From NCBI RefSeq assembly GCF_044762855.1, contig NZ_JBIWFB010000002.1, forward strand, positions 534,077 through 598,076: a stretch of DNA of 64,000 bases, written 5' to 3'. Position numbers and translations under genes: made by a program. This DNA is from Psychrobacillus sp044762855. Its GTDB lineage: Bacteria > Bacillota > Bacilli > Bacillales_A > Planococcaceae. Below the pieces are notes generated by a model. The model saw only the letters and a program-made list of their open reading frames with translations, ran no database searches and was not told where the DNA came from. Shown here in pieces: positions 26,311-35,951 of the stretch; the stretch's first letter is position 1; every line of letters starts with the position of its first letter.

Positions 26311-26357
26311 TGTCCCTGTGCACCAAACGAGTCAGAATTGTTTGGTGCACAGGGACA
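26311..26357. terminator. bidirectional terminator between IclR and GH18 genes
   Basis: An 18-bp perfect stem (TGTCCCTGTGCACCAAAC, 26311-26328; complement 26340-26357) encloses an 11-base loop. A T run lies on the minus side (TTTT), and AATTTTA follows on the plus side. It separates two convergent genes. The arms contain the TGTCCC and GGGACA hexamers of the palindrome at 18524. Confidence 0.75.
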
Positions 26358-26364
26358 ACAAATT

Positions 26365-27735
26365 TTACTTATTTAAATGGTATACATCCCAAATATCAGG
26401 TGTTTCAGAACCAACATACCAAGCTGCTGCACCGCCTAATTGATATTGTTTAACTAAGTTGATGCGAAGCTGGATGGATTGTTTATCTTCCAACCATATT
26501 TGGTGTTCCTCTCCGTTTGACGTGTACTCTACATAGTTTTGTTGCGTATTAGTATCCCACATCTTTTTTAGTTTTTTGGAGGAAATTATTTTCTCGACCT
26601 CTGCCATAGTACGGTCGATTCCTATTACTTTTTTCGTTGTTAAATTGGTTATCCATTCTCGTGTATAAAATGGTACTCCTAGAATAATTTTATGAGATGG
26701 TACATCATTCATTAATAATTCTACACCTTCTATAGTCCAAGGAAGAGAAGCAACGGAACCTGCGATTGGACTAGTTCCCCAATGTTCTTCGTAGCCCATC
26801 ATTACAATATAGTCAGCAACTTCCCCTAGCTTTTTACGGTCTAAGCTACCTGACCAAAACGGATCAGAGTTTTCGCGTGTAACGTCTACAGAGACTTTAA
26901 TATTATGTGGCTGTAGAGCTGTTTTAAGTTCAGATATGAAGAGAACAAAATCTTGTTTATTTTTCGGATCGATATTTTCAAAGTCCACATTAATCCCATC
27001 ACTTTTCGTTTCTATTAAAGAATTCTTAAGAGTTGCGACTAATTTCTGACGGTTTTTAGAATTATTTAATACTAAATCTGTCAAAACTGGATCGAATTTA
27101 TTCCCAAATAAAGGCCACACTTTTTTGCCTTTAGTATGCGCATCCTTCAAATATTTAGTATCAGCTGAGATGGAAACGAAATTGCCAGATTTACTTAAAG
27201 TATACCAACGGGGCGAAACGACGTTTAGATTGGAATGGTTTAGCTGCTCAGCATAATTTTTTGTTCCACCGTTATACTTCCACCCCATAACAATTGGTTC
27301 TTGATTATTTAGTTGGAAAGCTGATTGCTGCACCCATCCTGTTTTCCCGCCTAGCAACTGAATTTGTATGTAATAATCGGGAACATATAATTTTTGTCCA
27401 ACAAGAATGGTTGACGAACTTAATTGGTTTAGCTTTATCAAATCTTGAATGGCCACACCGTACTTTTGGGAAATTTTCCATAAAGTATCTCCAGCAATGA
27501 CAGGATGAATCTTAGAAGGAGATAAATCTCCGGATACAATGGACAGGATAGGAAATTCTTCTCCTTTTTTTAAAGTTGTGATTACGGTTGAATCTTGTTT
27601 AGGTAAAGTTAACACTTTAACATTATTTATTTGAACAGTCCCCACTATAAGTGAATTGCCTGCTGCTTCGCCCTTTATTGGGATAAAACTTAATAATAAA
27701 ATGAATATTATCATACTATGAAGTGTTTTTTTCAT
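26365..27735 (-). CDS. LysM and GH18-domain protein, putative spore or cell-wall lytic enzyme
   Basis: This encodes 456 residues from ATG 27735 with AAAGGTGA upstream. It has a signal peptide (about residues 1-25), an SH3-like segment (about 30-70, KVLTLPKQDSTVITTLKKGEE), one LysM repeat (about 77-118, VIAGDTLWKISQKYGVAIQD), and a GH18 barrel (about 140-455). The catalytic loop is DGINVDFENI near residue 245; the family form is DGxDxDxE, so the middle Asp is Asn, while the last Glu is kept. Related Bacillus proteins (YaaH/SleL, YdhD) cut cortex fragments during germination. It is secreted. It stands alone between two convergent units. Confidence 0.87.
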   Translation of the reverse strand: MKKTLHSMIIFILLLSFIPIKGEAAGNSLIVGTVQINNVKVLTLPKQDSTVITTLKKGEEFPILSIVSGDLSPSKIHPVIAGDTLWKISQKYGVAIQDLIKLNQLSSSTILVGQKLYVPDYYIQIQLLGGKTGWVQQSAFQLNNQEPIVMGWKYNGGTKNYAEQLNHSNLNVVSPRWYTLSKSGNFVSISADTKYLKDAHTKGKKVWPLFGNKFDPVLTDLVLNNSKNRQKLVATLKNSLIETKSDGINVDFENIDPKNKQDFVLFISELKTALQPHNIKVSVDVTRENSDPFWSGSLDRKKLGEVADYIVMMGYEEHWGTSPIAGSVASLPWTIEGVELLMNDVPSHKIILGVPFYTREWITNLTTKKVIGIDRTMAEVEKIISSKKLKKMWDTNTQQNYVEYTSNGEEHQIWLEDKQSIQLRINLVKQYQLGGAAAWYVGSETPDIWDVYHLNK

Positions 27736-27923
27736 TTAATCTCATTCACCTTTAGTTTAAAAGTAGTATAGAACTATCATAGATTACTATAGATTAAAGT
27801 GAATAGATACAGGTACTTTGTGGTAGGGCAACCAGTGAGAGTGTCAACTTAAATATAAATAACAGAATTTTTTGATATATGATAATATAAGTATACTTGA
27901 AGTTTATAGAAGGAGGAGGAAGT

Positions 27924-28403
27924 ATGCTAATTAGAGAGATGATCATGGCAGACATAGAAAGTGTAAGAGCTATTGCGGTTCAAACTTGGAAGGATACATA
28001 TAGTACGTTTATTCCCGAAGATATTCAAGTAAAGGTTGTAAGGGGAGCATATTCTTTAGAGGCGATGGAAAATAGATTTAAATCCTCTCTTACATTAGTT
28101 GCAGAAAATAAAAAAGAAATTATTGGTTATGCTTTTTTCTCAGGTGATAACTTAGGTAAAGAAGTGTTTCTAGAATCCTTGTATGTTCATCCTGATCATC
28201 AGGGGAAAAATGTCGGAAAACAACTTTTGCATGCTGGACTTTCTCGATTCGAAGACCCATCCTCTATATCATTAACTGTATATAAAGGGAATCCAAATCT
28301 CACTTTTTATGAAAGAGTTGGATTTAAAGTAATTAAAGAAAATAAGGGCGATTTTTACGGACATCCAATGGTGTTTACTTTAATGACAAAGATTTTAAAT
28401 TAA
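27924..28403 (+). CDS. GNAT-family acetyltransferase
   Basis: This encodes 159 residues from ATG 27924, with GAAGGAGGAGG about 5 bases upstream; an ATG at 27897 has no such site. The cofactor loop is VHPDHQGKNVGKQLLHAG (Q-x-x-G-x-G form altered to QGKNVG, near residue 95), and the late part is NLTFYERVGFKVIKE. It is divergent from the GH18 gene. The substrate is unknown. Confidence 0.9.
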   Translation: MLIREMIMADIESVRAIAVQTWKDTYSTFIPEDIQVKVVRGAYSLEAMENRFKSSLTLVAENKKEIIGYAFFSGDNLGKEVFLESLYVHPDHQGKNVGKQLLHAGLSRFEDPSSISLTVYKGNPNLTFYERVGFKVIKENKGDFYGHPMVFTLMTKILN

Positions 28404-28604
28404 GTAGTAAATAACATAAAAACGGAATCATTCGTCCATTAGTCAAAGGATAAAGTCAAGAGCTATGAAGGAATAATTATATAGCAATACCTGTTTACTC
28501 ATTGAGATGTGATAGGTATTTTTGATATTTGGCTATAATATATTTAAACACTAGATTCACCAATAGAGAATATGGGTAAATGAAATGGGAAGGATGTGAG
28601 AGCT

Positions 28605-30596
28605 ATGGTATATGTAAAAATGATTGTTCAAGTATTCCTCATTGCATTGTTTATTTATTATGTTAGTGGGCGATTGATGGGTTCACAAATAAACTTTATG
28701 AAACGCATTATGTCGGTTCTCATGAGTGTTGCTTTTACTTCATTTGTATATTGGTATTCCTATTTACGTTACACTGCGTATTTGGATGATGTGTATGTTT
28801 TAATGGATATTAGGACGCTCATTTGGATTGGAAGTATGCTACTGATTTCGATGTTGCTGTATCTGTTTTTCGAGTTATTTGACCCACTTGCAATTGGAGA
28901 AAAAGGAGAACGGTTAACGAGACATAGTTCTTCTTTTTTACGATTAAGGAATCACTGGAGAAGCCAAAAAAGATTAGCACAAGTGATGCAAATTGCGATG
29001 AAAAACGGGATTTCGCGTACGCTAAAATATGCACGTCATCGTGAGAATGACCATGAATTAGCGATTGCTTTTCGAGATACATTAGAAGAATCGGGTGGTA
29101 TTTTTATCAAATTCGGTCAAGTATTGTCTACCCGAAATGATTTGTTTCCAACAACTTTTGTCCAAGAGTTAGGAAAACTTCAGCAAAATGTTAAACCTCT
29201 TTCAGAAGAGCAAGTAATACGTATTTTAGAAAAAGCGTTGCCGTACAAAATGGAAGATGTGTTTTCTACATTTGATATGACACCAATTGCTGCTGCATCG
29301 ATAGGGCAAGTACATAAAGCAGTATTAAAAATTAATAATGAAGAAGTGGCCGTTAAATTATTGCGTCCAGATGTAAAAGAGATGATGCGCGATGATTTAA
29401 CGATATTAGTCCAGTTTGCACAATGGGTTTCGGATCGATCGAAATGGGCAGAAAGTTTAGGGTTTCGAGAACTGGCTACTGGCTTTGCAGCAAGCTTACG
29501 AGAAGAAGTAAATTTTGATATTGAAATGCGCAATACGATGCAAATAGCAACTACACTGAAAAAAAGCTCCTATAAAATAAAAATTCCTTATGTTTATACA
29601 GAGTATAGTAATAACCAATTAATTGTTTCGCAATTTGTGTGCGGACAAAGTATTGCTAGTAGGGAGAAAATATTTGAAGCTTTACATGTAGACAGAGAAG
29701 ATTTCGCTCGCACTGTATTGTTTTCTTTTTTTGAGCAAATGTTATTTTCAGGAATTTTCCATGCGGATCCGCATCCAGGGAATATCTTTATCGATGAACG
29801 AGATGGAAGTCCCATTTTGTTAGACTTTGGTGCTGTAGGGCGATTAGCAGAGCCGCAACAAGAAGGAATTAAATTATTCCTTATGGGAATTCAACAAAAC
29901 GATGCGAATATTTTATATGATGCAATGACTTTACTTGTAGAAGGGCATGACCATATTGACCGTTTAAAAATGGAACAAGCGATGGCTCAAATTTTGCTTC
30001 GAATTTCATATGTTAAACGTATACCTACAGAGGAACTCATTCATTCTTTCTTTGCAGTTGTTCGAGAATTTGGTTTATCTTTTTATCCATCGGTTGGGCT
30101 TGCTCTGCGCTCGCTTATTACGCTTGATGGGACATTACATTTAATCAAAGCGGATTTTGATTTGTTCACAGAAGCAAAAGAATTTTCGAAGCATTATATT
30201 ACAAATATGCTAAAAAAACCGTTCAAAGAGCCAATTGCAACAAAAGAACGATTGGAAGAAGAGTTTGCCCTAATGTTACCCGCACTACGTAAAATTCCTA
30301 GACGAGTCGATAAACTAATTCAACGTGTAGAAAGCGGAAAAATTATTTTGCATCACGATGTATTTTCTGATAAGCATAATGCATTGTTTGTAACGCAATT
30401 ATTTTCTCGTTTTGTGCTGTTACTTGCAGGTATTACTTTTGGGTCTATTTCCGTTGCGCTTCTCGCTATCGGTCAATTTATCGAAGAACCATATGGTGTG
30501 TATTTGAATTCTGCAGCATATGTTGGGTTATTTTTGTGTGCGGTATTACTCGTTCGTTTATCGATCCAAGCAATACGCTTGATGAAGCGGGGGTGA
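28605..30596 (+). CDS. UbiB/ABC1-family atypical kinase (AarF)
   Basis: This encodes 663 residues. ATG 28605 lies 11 bases after GGGAAGG; a GTG at 28596 is too near it. Three N-terminal membrane helices (about 5-25, 32-50, 70-90) come before the kinase-like core, and two follow at the end. The ABC1 motifs are there: GGIFIKFGQVLSTRNDLFP (KxGQ), TPIAAASIGQVHKA (Ala-rich loop instead of a Gly loop), VAVKLLRP (Lys), FHADPHPGNIF (catalytic loop) and LLDFGAVGRL (metal loop). UbiB proteins support ubiquinone or other isoprenoid lipid handling; in menaquinone-using Firmicutes the role is unclear. It stands alone. Confidence 0.92.
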   Translation: MVYVKMIVQVFLIALFIYYVSGRLMGSQINFMKRIMSVLMSVAFTSFVYWYSYLRYTAYLDDVYVLMDIRTLIWIGSMLLISMLLYLFFELFDPLAIGEKGERLTRHSSSFLRLRNHWRSQKRLAQVMQIAMKNGISRTLKYARHRENDHELAIAFRDTLEESGGIFIKFGQVLSTRNDLFPTTFVQELGKLQQNVKPLSEEQVIRILEKALPYKMEDVFSTFDMTPIAAASIGQVHKAVLKINNEEVAVKLLRPDVKEMMRDDLTILVQFAQWVSDRSKWAESLGFRELATGFAASLREEVNFDIEMRNTMQIATTLKKSSYKIKIPYVYTEYSNNQLIVSQFVCGQSIASREKIFEALHVDREDFARTVLFSFFEQMLFSGIFHADPHPGNIFIDERDGSPILLDFGAVGRLAEPQQEGIKLFLMGIQQNDANILYDAMTLLVEGHDHIDRLKMEQAMAQILLRISYVKRIPTEELIHSFFAVVREFGLSFYPSVGLALRSLITLDGTLHLIKADFDLFTEAKEFSKHYITNMLKKPFKEPIATKERLEEEFALMLPALRKIPRRVDKLIQRVESGKIILHHDVFSDKHNALFVTQLFSRFVLLLAGITFGSISVALLAIGQFIEEPYGVYLNSAAYVGLFLCAVLLVRLSIQAIRLMKRG

Positions 30597-30808
30597 TGTG
30601 AATTATTGGTAGTGAACGAAGTGTTAAATAGGGATAAAACACTCATTATTAAAAATATTATATATGATATAATTTTTTCATTATTAAGGGAACAAATCAT
30701 GTAGATCACTTGTAATTGATTACATCGAGAGTTAGTATCATCGAGGTAACAAGCAAAAGAATCTTCCAGTTCCGGCATTTCCATTGTGAGGGGTTAGGAG
30801 GATAATAA

Positions 30809-32044
30809 ATGATCGAAAGTTTTTTAGTCAATATTTTATTTATTGTTTTGCCTATTTTGCTTATTAATGTCTTTTTTGATATTACCGAAAGGCGATATGA
30901 GAAATTATTTTTCTTGTTTTTTTTCGCACTCTCGATGATTCTATGCATGAATTATCCATTTATAATAGAAGTTGGAGTCATATATGATTTACGATATATC
31001 CCATTTACAATAGTAGCGTTATACGGGGGATATAAAGGTGTTTTTCCGCTTTTTGTCATATTAAACGTACAGCGATTTATCATAGGTGGGGAAGGTACGC
31101 TTCCGTCATTCCTTTTAGCAACGGCTATATTTATATTGCTGCCGCTCATGTCCAGACGTTTTAATGAGTACCATTCAAAAAAGCGGGTTATAACGGGTGT
31201 TTATAGTGCCGTGATGGTAGTTATAATTTACTTATTATCATTGTATCTTTTTTTAGGGAAATTAACGCCTGAATTTTGGACGCTTGCTTTTTATGCATTG
31301 ACAATCCAAGCGAGTGTCATGGCGATAAATCTAATTTTGATAGAAAAAATGATTTCCAATAAAAAAAAGAGAGAATATATTCTTTGGGCGGAACAGCTTC
31401 ATGTTATGGGAGAGCTTTCAGCAAGTGTTTCCCATGAATTACGAAATCCCTTAACAGCCACGAAGGGGTTTCTACAATTATTAGCAGTATCTAAAACGAA
31501 CACGGACAAAGATCAGATGTATATCGATTACTCTTTAAAAGAAGTAAGGCAAGCGGAAAAAGTGTTGAATGATTATTTGGCCTTTTCAAAGCCTCAATCA
31601 GAACATATGATTTATTCGGATTTAAAGCAAGAAATCCAGAATGTAAAAGATATATTGCTACCACTTGCTAATATTCATAATGTCGAAGTACAACTCTATT
31701 TTTCTAATTCTTTAAAAAAAGAGTATGATCAAAATCAAATGAAGCAGTGTTTACTCTTTCTGCTGAATTATGGTATCAATTCTATGAAAGAAAAGGGAGG
31801 TATTCTTTCTATTATCGTAAGTGAAGAAGGAAAGAATATCATCATTCGAATAACGGATGACGGAATCGGCATGATAAAGGAGGAGCTCCATCACCTTGGA
31901 AAACCCTACTATTCCTTTACGAAGGAAGGGACTGGCCTTGGTATGCTGATGGTATACGGAACGATCGTTAAGTTAAACGGCAATATCGATGTCGAAAGTA
32001 AAGTAGGAGAGGGAACGACATTTACAATTGCTATTCCTACGTGA
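30809..32044 (+). CDS. membrane sensor histidine kinase, KinB-like
   Basis: This encodes 411 residues from ATG 30809, with AGGAGG upstream. Six hydrophobic helices in residues 1-180 form a 5TM-LYT-like input domain (Lyt, with KGVFPLFVILNVQR). The dimer/phospho-acceptor helix is SVSHELRNPLTATKGFLQ with His209. The ATP-binding part has the N box LLNYGINSMKEKG, the G1 box TDDGIGM and the G2 box GTGLGM. No response regulator is nearby. KinB-like orphan kinases feed the sporulation phosphorelay in Bacillus, which is a reasonable but unproven role. A terminator follows. Confidence 0.88.
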   Translation: MIESFLVNILFIVLPILLINVFFDITERRYEKLFFLFFFALSMILCMNYPFIIEVGVIYDLRYIPFTIVALYGGYKGVFPLFVILNVQRFIIGGEGTLPSFLLATAIFILLPLMSRRFNEYHSKKRVITGVYSAVMVVIIYLLSLYLFLGKLTPEFWTLAFYALTIQASVMAINLILIEKMISNKKKREYILWAEQLHVMGELSASVSHELRNPLTATKGFLQLLAVSKTNTDKDQMYIDYSLKEVRQAEKVLNDYLAFSKPQSEHMIYSDLKQEIQNVKDILLPLANIHNVEVQLYFSNSLKKEYDQNQMKQCLLFLLNYGINSMKEKGGILSIIVSEEGKNIIIRITDDGIGMIKEELHHLGKPYYSFTKEGTGLGMLMVYGTIVKLNGNIDVESKVGEGTTFTIAIPT

Positions 32045-32111
32045 ACAGGATGTTCGCATATGCATAACTAGTTCCGTTTCCTATCATAAAACGTGAATTT
32101 ATATAAGTAAC

Positions 32112-32142
32112 AAAATGCACCTTTATATGAGGTGCATTTTGC
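32112..32142 (+). terminator. intrinsic terminator after histidine kinase
   Basis: AAAATGCACCT (32112-32122) pairs with AGGTGCATTTT (32130-32140) around a 7-base loop, about 70 bp after the stop. Confidence 0.8.
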
Positions 32143-32196
32143 TTATAACAACAACCCAGTTAAACTAAAGAACTCGTTGAACGATAAAATAATACT

Positions 32197-32619
32197 TCAA
32201 TAAATTTTCAAATCTCCAATTTTTTCACACATAACTCTAGCTATTTTAGACCTAAGCAACTCATCTATACACCATAGTAGACTTGAAGACAATAAAGCAG
32301 TTACAAAAACTAAGCTATTTAAACTACTAAGGTCAGAAAATAATATAGCTCTTTCCGATTCTAAGAATAAGTTTGGGATTAAGACAAAGGAAATTGCAAA
32401 TAATAAATGAATGATTAATGACAAGATTCCTCTAAGCAATCCACTTAGTTTTTTTGTTATGAAATCAGAGACTACAGATGCTGGTACTCCATAAATCAAA
32501 AGTATGGGTAATAAATACGATCCTATTAAAATGACAAAGCCAGACTGTTCTAAAAGAAAATAAATTAACAGGACCATTAAACCAGCCAATAATCCGGAAA
32601 AAAGTTTTCTAATAATCAA
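32197..32619 (-). CDS. hypothetical four-helix membrane protein
   Basis: This encodes 140 residues from TTG 32619, with GGGAGA about 9 bases upstream. Four hydrophobic segments (about 8-24, 28-48, 62-85, 100-118) and a C-terminal basic end (LLRSKIARVMCEKIGDLKIY) make up the protein. No motif is recognised. It stands alone, convergent with the histidine kinase gene. Confidence 0.6.
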   Translation of the reverse strand: MIIRKLFSGLLAGLMVLLIYFLLEQSGFVILIGSYLLPILLIYGVPASVVSDFITKKLSGLLRGILSLIIHLLFAISFVLIPNLFLESERAILFSDLSSLNSLVFVTALLSSSLLWCIDELLRSKIARVMCEKIGDLKIY

Positions 32620-32884
32620 GTGGTTTATCTCCCATCTAATTAAAAGTGAATTTCGCTAAAAATCAACTTTATACAGCATTAACCTATAACGCTAGTTCAA
32701 AAGAAATGCTTCACATATTTTATATTTATTATAGCATGAAAATTCAGAATACCTTATAAATAAAACATAAACAAATTAGAGATTCAAACATCTATTGAAT
32801 TATATATGGAATTGGTATGCAAAATTTAGGGGAGACATCAGTCAATATAACCTAACCGTAAATACCTTTACGCCAAAAATAAAC

Positions 32885-32920
32885 GACCATCAAATGAAAA
32901 ACAAATTGATGGTCTTATTT
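32885..32920 (-). terminator. intrinsic terminator after the 32946-33536 gene
   Basis: GACCATCAA (32885-32893) pairs with TTGATGGTC (32906-32914) around 12 bases. T-rich runs lie on both sides (TTATTTTTATTTTT on plus, GTTTATTTTT on minus), so it can act in both directions. It is 26 bp past the end of the minus-strand gene. Confidence 0.75.
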
Positions 32921-32945
32921 TTATTTTTACTATATGCAAATAAAT

Positions 32946-33536
32946 TTATTTACCCGTTAAAGTAGGGTGTTCCCAGTAACTATCGGCTACAGTGTTAAAA
33001 TTACTCTTTTTGAAATGTTGAAAGTTAATCTTATCTAATGTCTCTCTACTCATTAGTATAATCATCACGTCCTCCGTTTCCACATTGCCGAATGGGTCGG
33101 TGAGGGGGGCTTGGACGATAAATGTCGCTTGAGTTACATTCGGGTGATCTTTCATTGATTTCATATAATCAAAAGCTGTATTCAATGAAGCGCGTTTAAG
33201 TGTTTTAGCTGTGGAGACTTTTGTTGCCTTTATAATAACTTCTACTACACCACTTTCATATTCTGCTGATACTTGCTTATTTTCTTTTTCTTCCTTTGTA
33301 GATCCGAATCTTTTTTTGATTAAATTTGCTGCAATTTCATCAGGTGCAGGCTTAATTTCTACTGTTTCTTCGTTTACTGCTTCTTCCTGAAAAGCAGATG
33401 TAATCGCATTTGCTCTTTCCACTCTAGCGTGGTCGCTATCATCAAATACATTTTCAATAATCCCGATTGCTAAAATGATGATTAATATAATGAACCACCA
33501 TTGTTGATAAAATGGGTCCTTTGAATTTTCTGCCAA
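32946..33536 (-). CDS. hypothetical membrane-anchored protein
   Basis: This encodes 196 residues from TTG 33536, with AAAGGAGA 6 bases upstream. One helix near residues 14-28 (FIILIIILAIGIIENVF) is followed by an acidic linker with repeated E and K (residues about 60-90) and a beta-rich tail (GVVEVIIKATKVSTAKTLKR, then SYWEHPTLTG at the end). The layout resembles small membrane proteins in Bacillus prophage or integrative elements, but no family is assigned. It lies 505 bp from the next minus-strand gene, which looks phage-like. Confidence 0.55.
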   Translation of the reverse strand: MAENSKDPFYQQWWFIILIIILAIGIIENVFDDSDHARVERANAITSAFQEEAVNEETVEIKPAPDEIAANLIKKRFGSTKEEKENKQVSAEYESGVVEVIIKATKVSTAKTLKRASLNTAFDYMKSMKDHPNVTQATFIVQAPLTDPFGNVETEDVMIILMSRETLDKINFQHFKKSNFNTVADSYWEHPTLTGK

Positions 33537-33646
33537 TGTAAATCTCCTTTCTCACTGGGACAAGTCTTATATTCTATGCACGGTTGCAAAATTATATTTT
33601 CTGTTGTGTTGTGATATTTGGTATGACATATAGGAGGAGTGAAGTT

Positions 33647-33685
33647 ATGGAGAAATTAATTAAGAAATATGTGCAATTGACATAA
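33647..33685 (+). CDS. 12-codon mini-ORF with a strong ribosome-binding site
   Basis: ATG 33647 has TAGGAGGAGTGAAGT directly upstream, one of the best sites in the window, yet the frame stops at TAA after 12 codons (MEKLIKKYVQLT). The frame stays open after the stop for about 30 codons until the hairpin at 33752. It may be a leader peptide, a truncated gene, or noise. Confidence 0.3.
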   Translation: MEKLIKKYVQLT

Positions 33686-33751
33686 ACTACTTTTCAGTTA
33701 TCTAAAAACGGTGATGGCAATAAAAATATAAGTGAAATAGAATATATAAAC

Positions 33752-33786
33752 AAAAAGAGTGATCCAAAAGGATCACTCTTTTTGTG
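33752..33786 (+). terminator. intrinsic terminator in the 33537-34040 gap
   Basis: AAAAAGAGTGATCC (33752-33765) pairs with GGATCACTCTTTTT (33770-33783) around AAAA and is followed by a T run. It is the only strong signal of the 500-bp gap besides the mini-ORF; a weaker GCAGGGT/ACCCTGC stem lies near 33971-33993. No further gene is visible. Confidence 0.85.
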
Positions 33787-34040
33787 CTGTCATAGCTGCT
33801 CGGAGGGGAAGAAAGGAAGTTTCAAATCCTTTGCACCTAATAACCCGAGATTTGAAAGACTGTTTAAGTTTGAATATTGAGCGTTCAAAATTAAGAGCGT
33901 TAAATGCTAACTTTTTAACTTTGAAGGTTAAGCTTTAAGCTTTTTACCATTCGTTAAGATTAGTTGGATGCAGGGTTTGACCCGGACCCTGCGCGGGGAA
34001 ACTTTCTTCTTTTTCGCTAAAACAGCAAGTTGTAAAATAG

Positions 34041-34661
34041 TTAGCCAATAGAAATAAATGTTCGGGCATTGATCTCGCTTAATGCTACATCAACATCGTC
34101 TTCAAAAGTCTCAATATCTTTTGCCATTTTTGAAGCAATTACATTTACATTGACAGGGTCAATTAACTTGGTTTCCTCCGATTCCCAAAACAGTTTTTTG
34201 TAACCTTCCACTGCAGTTAAGTCTGTTTTGCCATCTTTGGAAATCATATTATTTAGTTGTGTATCTAGTCTATCTTGGGCAAGTTCGTTTTGTTGTTCTA
34301 CTCTTATTTGAGCTTGACCATAGTCACTGTTCATTTTTCGGAGAAGTGTTTTTTCGACTTCTATAAAATTTTTGCGCTCGATTGCATCAGCGACCGTCAT
34401 CTTTACTCCGGCAACCTCTACAATTGTTTTCGCATTTGATTCAACGATTGCAGTTTTAATTTGTTTTCTACGATTCATCAAATCTTGTATAGATTGAATA
34501 TTTTCTTTCGCTTTATTCTCGAAATCATTGACTGTTTTAAAGCCAGTAATATTTTCTTTAGGCTTTTTGGATGTGGCGAAAGTCGTTTCATTAATCTTTT
34601 TTATAATGCGTGCGTCGAGTGTTTTTAATTCGCGTAGGGCTCTGGTAATTGTGATATCCAT
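34041..34661 (-). CDS. phage-like coiled-coil protein, function unknown
   Basis: This encodes 206 residues from ATG 34661, with GGGAGTGA upstream. The protein is almost all helical and charged, with no membrane segment. The head MDITITRALRELKTLDARI, the middle NRRKQIKTAIVESN and the segment AGVKMTVADAIERKN match a class of small proteins found in Bacillus phages and prophages (DIP1984-like). Their function is unknown. No other phage gene is nearby, so this may be a left-over of a mobile element or a transferred single gene. Confidence 0.65.
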   Translation of the reverse strand: MDITITRALRELKTLDARIIKKINETTFATSKKPKENITGFKTVNDFENKAKENIQSIQDLMNRRKQIKTAIVESNAKTIVEVAGVKMTVADAIERKNFIEVEKTLLRKMNSDYGQAQIRVEQQNELAQDRLDTQLNNMISKDGKTDLTAVEGYKKLFWESEETKLIDPVNVNVIASKMAKDIETFEDDVDVALSEINARTFISIG

Positions 34662-34888
34662 TTATTCGTCACTCCCGTTGTCGGTCATTGTATTATGAAT
34701 ACCAGTATATAGTAATCTATCAACCATTTCAAAATATTAAATGAAAAGCACACTTGTATAAGCTATTTTCTATCAAAACGCAAATAAGGGGTTTGATTTC
34801 GCTGTAAACTAAATAGATTGAATAAGAACGTATATTCTTTTAAAGTAAAGAAAAAGGTTTATAGCCATAAAATATAGGAGGAATTTAA

Positions 34889-35707
34889 ATGCCATTTTGT
34901 AAAGTCAATACCGCTAATATTTATTATGAGGACATAGGAATAGGGAAACCAATTATCATGATACATGGATTTTCACTAGATCATAGAATGATGAGTGCTT
35001 GTATGGAACCTATTTTTAAAGAACGTGAGGGATGGCGACGCATATATATTGACCTGCCGGGAATGGGGAAAACGACGGACTATGATCAAATAAATGATTC
35101 AGAAGCCATGTTAGAGGCAGTAATAAATTTCATTGAAACATTAATACCAAATCAAACTTATCTAATTGCAGGAGAATCATATGGTGGTTACCTAGCGCAA
35201 GGAATCATTAACAATCAAAAAGAACAAGTCTTAGGTGCCGCTTTTATTTGTCCCATGATAATTCCCCAAAAAGAAGATAGAACGCTTCCCGCCCATTCCA
35301 TTATATATTCTGATAGTGAACTTCTAACTAAATTAACAAAAGAGTAGATAAATGATTTCAGCTCAAATCAAGTCGTTCTAGATGAATATAACTGGAATCG
35401 TTATTCTAATGAAGTATTGGCGGGTTCTAAAATAGCCAATTACGAGTTTTTAGCAAAAGTTCAGAAAAGATACGGGTTTTCTTATGGTTTAGATGAAGTA
35501 GTCTTCGATAAACCTAGTATATTCCTTCTTGGAAAACAAGATTCAGTTGTTGGGTATAAAAATGCTTTTGAAGTTTTAGATAATTTCACAAGAGCAACAT
35601 TTGCTGTTTTAGACAGAGCTGGACATAATTTGCAAATTGAACAATCAAAATTGTTTAATGCTCATATTAATGAATGGTTAGATAGAGTGGAAGAATTTAA
35701 ATATTGA
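34889..35707 (+). pseudogene. alpha/beta hydrolase interrupted by one in-frame stop
   Basis: The frame runs from ATG 34889 (AGGAGGAA upstream) to TAA at 35705-35707, 272 codons with one TAG at 35345-35347 (codon 153). Both halves are in the same frame and read as a single hydrolase: MIHGFSLDHR (oxyanion loop), IAGESYGGYLAQG (nucleophile Ser near residue 96), then after the stop LLGKQDSVVGY (acid) and DRAGHNLQIEQ (His). All catalytic residues are intact; only one base separates it from a full gene. It could be a recent null, an assembly error, or a stop that is read through. Confidence 0.85.
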
Positions 35708-35951
35708 AGATTTTTTCATGAAAAATTTCAGTAAGTTTCTTTGTTGGATACGCCTAAGAAAAGCAGAAACTTCCTCTTTTCAGTATTTGAAAAATGATAA
35801 GAAATAGGGAAGTTCATGCTGATACATATTTGATATTATTTACTTTGTTTTCCTAGTTTTTATGTGAATTTCCCAATATAATTGCATTAATTCTGAAAAT
35901 GAAAACTAATAGAGTAAAGAAATAAAAGTTAGTTGTATTGGACGTGAAAAG

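Noticed and set aside
33971..33993. GCAGGGT/ACCCTGC stem as a terminator
   Set aside because: Short stem with no T run; listed only as a remark.
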